From: an uncultured Bacteroidales bacterium
Lineage (GTDB): Bacteria; Bacteroidota; Bacteroidia; Bacteroidales; Bacteroidaceae
Assembly (NCBI GenBank): GCA_902801325.1
Contig: CADCHQ010000009.1
Location: forward strand, 1-64,000
Length of the DNA stretch: 64,000 nt
Direction: 5' to 3'
Under the pieces are notes generated by a model. That model saw only the letters and a program-made list of their open reading frames with translations, had not been told where the DNA came from and did no database searches. Every line of letters starts with the position of its first letter. Positions within the stretch are counted from its first letter, which is position 1. Positions 61,601 to 64,000 of the stretch are shown piece after piece. The translations under genes were made by a program, and so were the position numbers.

Positions 61601-64000
61601 ACCTTGGGATACGATGTAATGCCAAATAACATAAGTGACTTCTGCACACTCATAGTCGATGATGAAGATGCCTATGCAAGTTCTGCCTGGGGGATATACT
61701 TCCCTACACCCATCTATGTTGATGGTATACCTTATAAGATATTAAGTGCTTATGATGGCAATTACTATGTACAGATAGGTATGGGTAAAGAGCCCGTTCT
61801 TCCGGCTAATTTCACAGGTGAGTTTACAATTCCTAGAACCGTGGAAATACCCGTAAGCAAAATTCCAACTATGGATGAAGGAGGTGGAGAAATCGAACCA
61901 GCCGAACCCATTCTTAATGCTCCACGTGCAAAGTTCCAGCTGAAAGGCAAGGCTCTCACAGAAGACAAGGAAACAGTTAAGACGAAAGGCTTACCATTAG
62001 ATCGATTCAATAAAGTTAGAGCAAAAGAGAATCGCGATGGTGAAGAAACCATCACATTCACAGTTGTCGTTGTTGGAGCAAAAGCCTTCAACAACTGCAC
62101 GGGCCTAACAAAAGTAACGCTTCCGAGATATATTGAACAAATCGGATATAGCGCATTCGCTGGATGCTCTTCAATGACGGAATTTGTTTCCTTTGCAGAG
62201 CAACCTCCCTACCTTGTTATGGGTAATGGTGAATATGAAGGTGGTGGTGAATTAAACAAGGGGAAGTCTGGTGAAGACGGTGAAGCAAGCCCGTTCGATG
62301 ACATAGCCAACAATTGTGTACTCTTTGTGCCAGAGGATTTCTCACAGGCATACTATGATTACAGTTGGGATCAATACTTTGCCGATATTCGGGAAATGGA
62401 GGGCATTGAAATAGAAGACCCACAACCCGGTGACGTTATCAAGGTTCTCGCTGACGAAGGTGTCAAGGTTAGATACATTATCACCAACAATGAGGAAGGG
62501 AACCGGACGGTTGCCGTTGGTACAGGTAACAGCAGCAGACTTGCTGTAGATGCTGATTACGATGGTGCTCTTACCATCCCTAACACATTTACCTATAGTG
62601 GTGAAACATACACCGTTACAGAAGTGTCACCTTATGCTTTCTACAACTGCGGACTTAGCGCAATAGATCTTCCCGAAAGCATAATTAGCATCGGCGAAAG
62701 TGCCTTCTACGGATGTACATCTCTTTCGGAGGTTACAGGCGCAGAGGGCTTAATTAGCATTAACCCCAATGCATTCTATAATTGCTCTGCTTTAACTTCC
62801 ATCTTCATTCCCAAAACAACGAGCACAATTGGCGATTACGCCTTCTATGGTTGTACAAGCCTAAGTCAAGTTGTTATGGAAGATGGTATCGTAAAAGAGA
62901 GTTCAGAAGAAAACCAACAAACTTTCGAGAATTGGAAAAGTACCAACCATAATAATAGTTCGTCATCATCCTACACTTGGACCATCGAAGCAAACCCAGG
63001 CGATGTATTATCGTTTGATTATATGGTAAGTAGCGAATCAAACTACGACATTCTAAATGTGACTGTCAATGGAACGAATGTGGTTTCAGTTAGCGGTGAG
63101 GTTTCAGACACTTATGTACAAACCATCGGAACGTCTGGTACTATTACTGTCTATGCAAGATATAGTAAAGACAGTTCTGCTTCTTATGGAAGCGATGAAG
63201 CGTCCGTCTTCAATATTGGACTCAATTTGGTTGATGGTGGCGGTCTCTCATTGGGAAGCAATGGTGGCAGTCCATTGTTTGCAAGTTGTCCGCTAGATAG
63301 CGTTTACGTTGGACGTGACATATCCTATTCAACTAATAGTAATAAGGGGTACTCACCTTTCTACAACAACCAATCATTACGTAGTATAGTATTCTCAAGC
63401 CAAGAAACACAGATTACTGCCCGCGAATTCTATTACTGTTCGAATCTGCAAAACATTGTTCTTGGTGAAGGTATAACTTCAATTGGTACTTATGCATTCT
63501 ACAATTGCAACAACTTGCACAACATTCAATGTTTGAGTGAGACACCTGCCAGTTTGCAAAGCAACGCATTCCCAAGCGACATTGCAAACTACTGCACACT
63601 CACTGTTGAGAATGAGAATGCCTTTGTATTCTCCGATTGGGCCACTTACTTCCCATTCTCTTTCTACGTAGATGGCATTCCTTATAGGGTATATGGTCGT
63701 GACGAGAATAATAATATTACAGTGCAGATGGGTACTGGCAGTGGTGCCGTTCTTGCCGAAAGCACAGAAGGTGAGTTCGAGATACCTCAAACCATAGAGT
63801 ATGTCACAAGTGACTCTACCCTAACCTTCCCCGTTGTAGCCATTGCCGACAGTGCATTCTACAACTTGTCGAATTTAACAAAGGTAACCATTCCTGCCAC
63901 CATAAAGGCGATTGGTGCCAAAGCCTTTGCCAACTGTACAGGATTAACGGAGTTCCGTACAAATGCGAAAGTACCTCCTACCATCAACAATTATTCGAAT
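58694..64000 (+). CDS. Giant BspA-type leucine-rich repeat surface protein (3' end beyond window)
   Basis: The frame is open from ATG 58694 to the last base, 1769 residues with no stop. A signal peptide (IWASLLTAIGLIMPTSLFA) starts it. Then come LRR_5 (BspA-like) units of about 23 residues, such as AFQGCTSLTSITLG and AFYGCTSLSEVTGAEGL, grouped into roughly 660-residue super-repeats. The spacer sequence YVDGIPYKIL recurs near 59718, 61716 and 63670, and the DRFYKV/DRFNKV link near 60050 and 62010. Each super-repeat also holds a jelly-roll-like WTI...LNVTINGTEV domain. BspA-type LRR proteins mediate adhesion to host or other cells. It is the largest gene seen here and is still incomplete. Confidence 0.88.
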   Translation, partial: MKSKRLIWASLLTAIGLIMPTSLFADSFTDENGNVINYEFYEEDNETWITGLASVSEDAEKAGHLVIPSTYQDTNGNTHAINAIGWSAFNGNTNVYTVEIADDVCAISGYAFQGCTSLTSITLGRYMDCIYNNAFQGCTALTDIYCNAIYPPTLGEDVFSGCETLLSGGTLHVPEGYADAYASSAWNQISNIVADLPLPSTPIDRFRVNGMLFKILTQNTVQVGSGITPAIPFDAEGSVTIPNTVNYSGKTYTVTEIGAYAFAELGVNALQIHIPSTITTIGNYAFNWSYITDIYCDATTPPTLGNNIVDSEYSRNITLHVSDEDAYADSEWGLYFSFPIYVDGIPYKILRAEDGYFYAQIGTGSSPVLPSNFTGAFRIPRTVEIPASRVNIISGGEEPILNAPRSGHFKMTRPDKLGKIEGSVSTLKKKIDARIKEKKENKSAKTKGLAIDRFYKVKANTRSVDDEETITFTVIAVGTRAFYGLTGLTKVTLANSIEGIGYEAFAGCENLAEVYSLADNPPALNVEYNEGEGGPKKAPKKEKGDEDTTPFDGISDNCVLYVPEGSIDNYDYYGWGQFFTSIEEVEEIEDPEVGDIIKVALTDDLKLRCIITSIEDGYRTISLGTGNYEKIAIDTTYVGALNIPATFTYSGATYTVTGIAPYAFVRSRITSIDLPETVMSFGEAAFGDCYSLSEVTGAENLININNYAFSGCSELTSIFIPKSVTSIGDFVFQGCTKLREVIMEERPKQDMSGLTQQTHDGWTSDNHDHPSISSHTWTIDVNAGDVLSIDYTVSSESNYDWLNVTINGTEVITASGEQSSVYAQTINESGTVVVVASYSKDSSASSGEDRAIINNIGINMVDGSGLFLGSNNGYALFSDCPLDSVFIGRDINYQSGGGKGDPVSPFSYNTSLRSVVFTSHETQITPYEFAGCQNLQHIVLGEGITSIGDYAFRDCYNLQTIQCLAETPPTLGYDVMPNNISDFCTLIVDDEDAYASSAWGIYFPTPIYVDGIPYKILSAYDGNYYVQIGMGKEPVLPANFTGEFTIPRTVEIPVSKIPTMDEGGGEIEPAEPILNAPRAKFQLKGKALTEDKETVKTKGLPLDRFNKVRAKENRDGEETITFTVVVVGAKAFNNCTGLTKVTLPRYIEQIGYSAFAGCSSMTEFVSFAEQPPYLVMGNGEYEGGGELNKGKSGEDGEASPFDDIANNCVLFVPEDFSQAYYDYSWDQYFADIREMEGIEIEDPQPGDVIKVLADEGVKVRYIITNNEEGNRTVAVGTGNSSRLAVDADYDGALTIPNTFTYSGETYTVTEVSPYAFYNCGLSAIDLPESIISIGESAFYGCTSLSEVTGAEGLISINPNAFYNCSALTSIFIPKTTSTIGDYAFYGCTSLSQVVMEDGIVKESSEENQQTFENWKSTNHNNSSSSSYTWTIEANPGDVLSFDYMVSSESNYDILNVTVNGTNVVSVSGEVSDTYVQTIGTSGTITVYARYSKDSSASYGSDEASVFNIGLNLVDGGGLSLGSNGGSPLFASCPLDSVYVGRDISYSTNSNKGYSPFYNNQSLRSIVFSSQETQITAREFYYCSNLQNIVLGEGITSIGTYAFYNCNNLHNIQCLSETPASLQSNAFPSDIANYCTLTVENENAFVFSDWATYFPFSFYVDGIPYRVYGRDENNNITVQMGTGSGAVLAESTEGEFEIPQTIEYVTSDSTLTFPVVAIADSAFYNLSNLTKVTIPATIKAIGAKAFANCTGLTEFRTNAKVPPTINNYSN

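Overview
The window looks like chromosomal DNA of a Bacteroidales bacterium, most like Prevotella. The evidence is the Bacteroidetes-type promoters (a TTG-containing box about 20 bp before TAnnTTTG), a Rho with a long basic disordered insert, a DUF3078 outer-membrane protein, an Rnf operon preceded by RseC, a streptopain-like C10 protease, and a giant BspA-type leucine-rich surface protein. Most genes are housekeeping. No tRNA, rRNA, CRISPR array, prophage or intact insertion sequence was seen.

Layout. 1-2.6 kb: tail of an unknown gene, a repeat-rich spacer, engB and a DUF3078 protein. 3-10.4 kb: yidC, an S9 peptidase, an MFS transporter, a small secreted protein of six 16-residue repeats, and galE. 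10.5-16.1 kb: an Rnf operon on the minus strand (rseC-rnfBCDGEA). 16.2-21.8 kb: CPBP membrane protease with a natural poly-His tract, rpsP, an ABC-F ATPase, rho. 22-28 kb: a tripartite RND efflux operon. 28-31 kb: amidase, MlaD-like protein and dnaA. 31-36.6 kb: nitroreductase, a TSCPD-like protein, folB, an oxaloacetate-decarboxylase-type carboxyltransferase and a Cu/Zn efflux permease. 36.6-41 kb: aromatic amino-acid operon (pheA, aminotransferase, DAHP synthase/chorismate mutase, tyrA). 41-45 kb: hsp20, cobU-cobT-cobS and a DUF554 protein. 45.4-49 kb: AraC regulator, tannase-like hydrolase, trmO and a HAD hydrolase. 49-58 kb: C10 protease, GH2 glycosidase, patatin. 58.4-64 kb: a 65-residue protein and a giant BspA-like gene that runs off the window.

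The most interesting regulatory feature precedes pheA. A good promoter drives a 24-codon ORF with 7 Tyr and 2 Phe within 11 consecutive codons. The end of that ORF carries a 9-nt segment perfectly complementary to the 5' arm of an intrinsic terminator just upstream of pheA. This has the architecture of a ribosome-stalling (trp/phe-type) attenuator controlling the Phe/Tyr operon.

The second theme is repeats. Arrays with an exact 22-bp period lie just 3' of several genes. A 65-bp repeat follows engB and recurs, in frame, inside the DUF554 gene. GC-rich REP-like palindromes fill many spacers and one lies inside the S9 peptidase gene. Short 7-8 bp satellites sit directly before several start codons.
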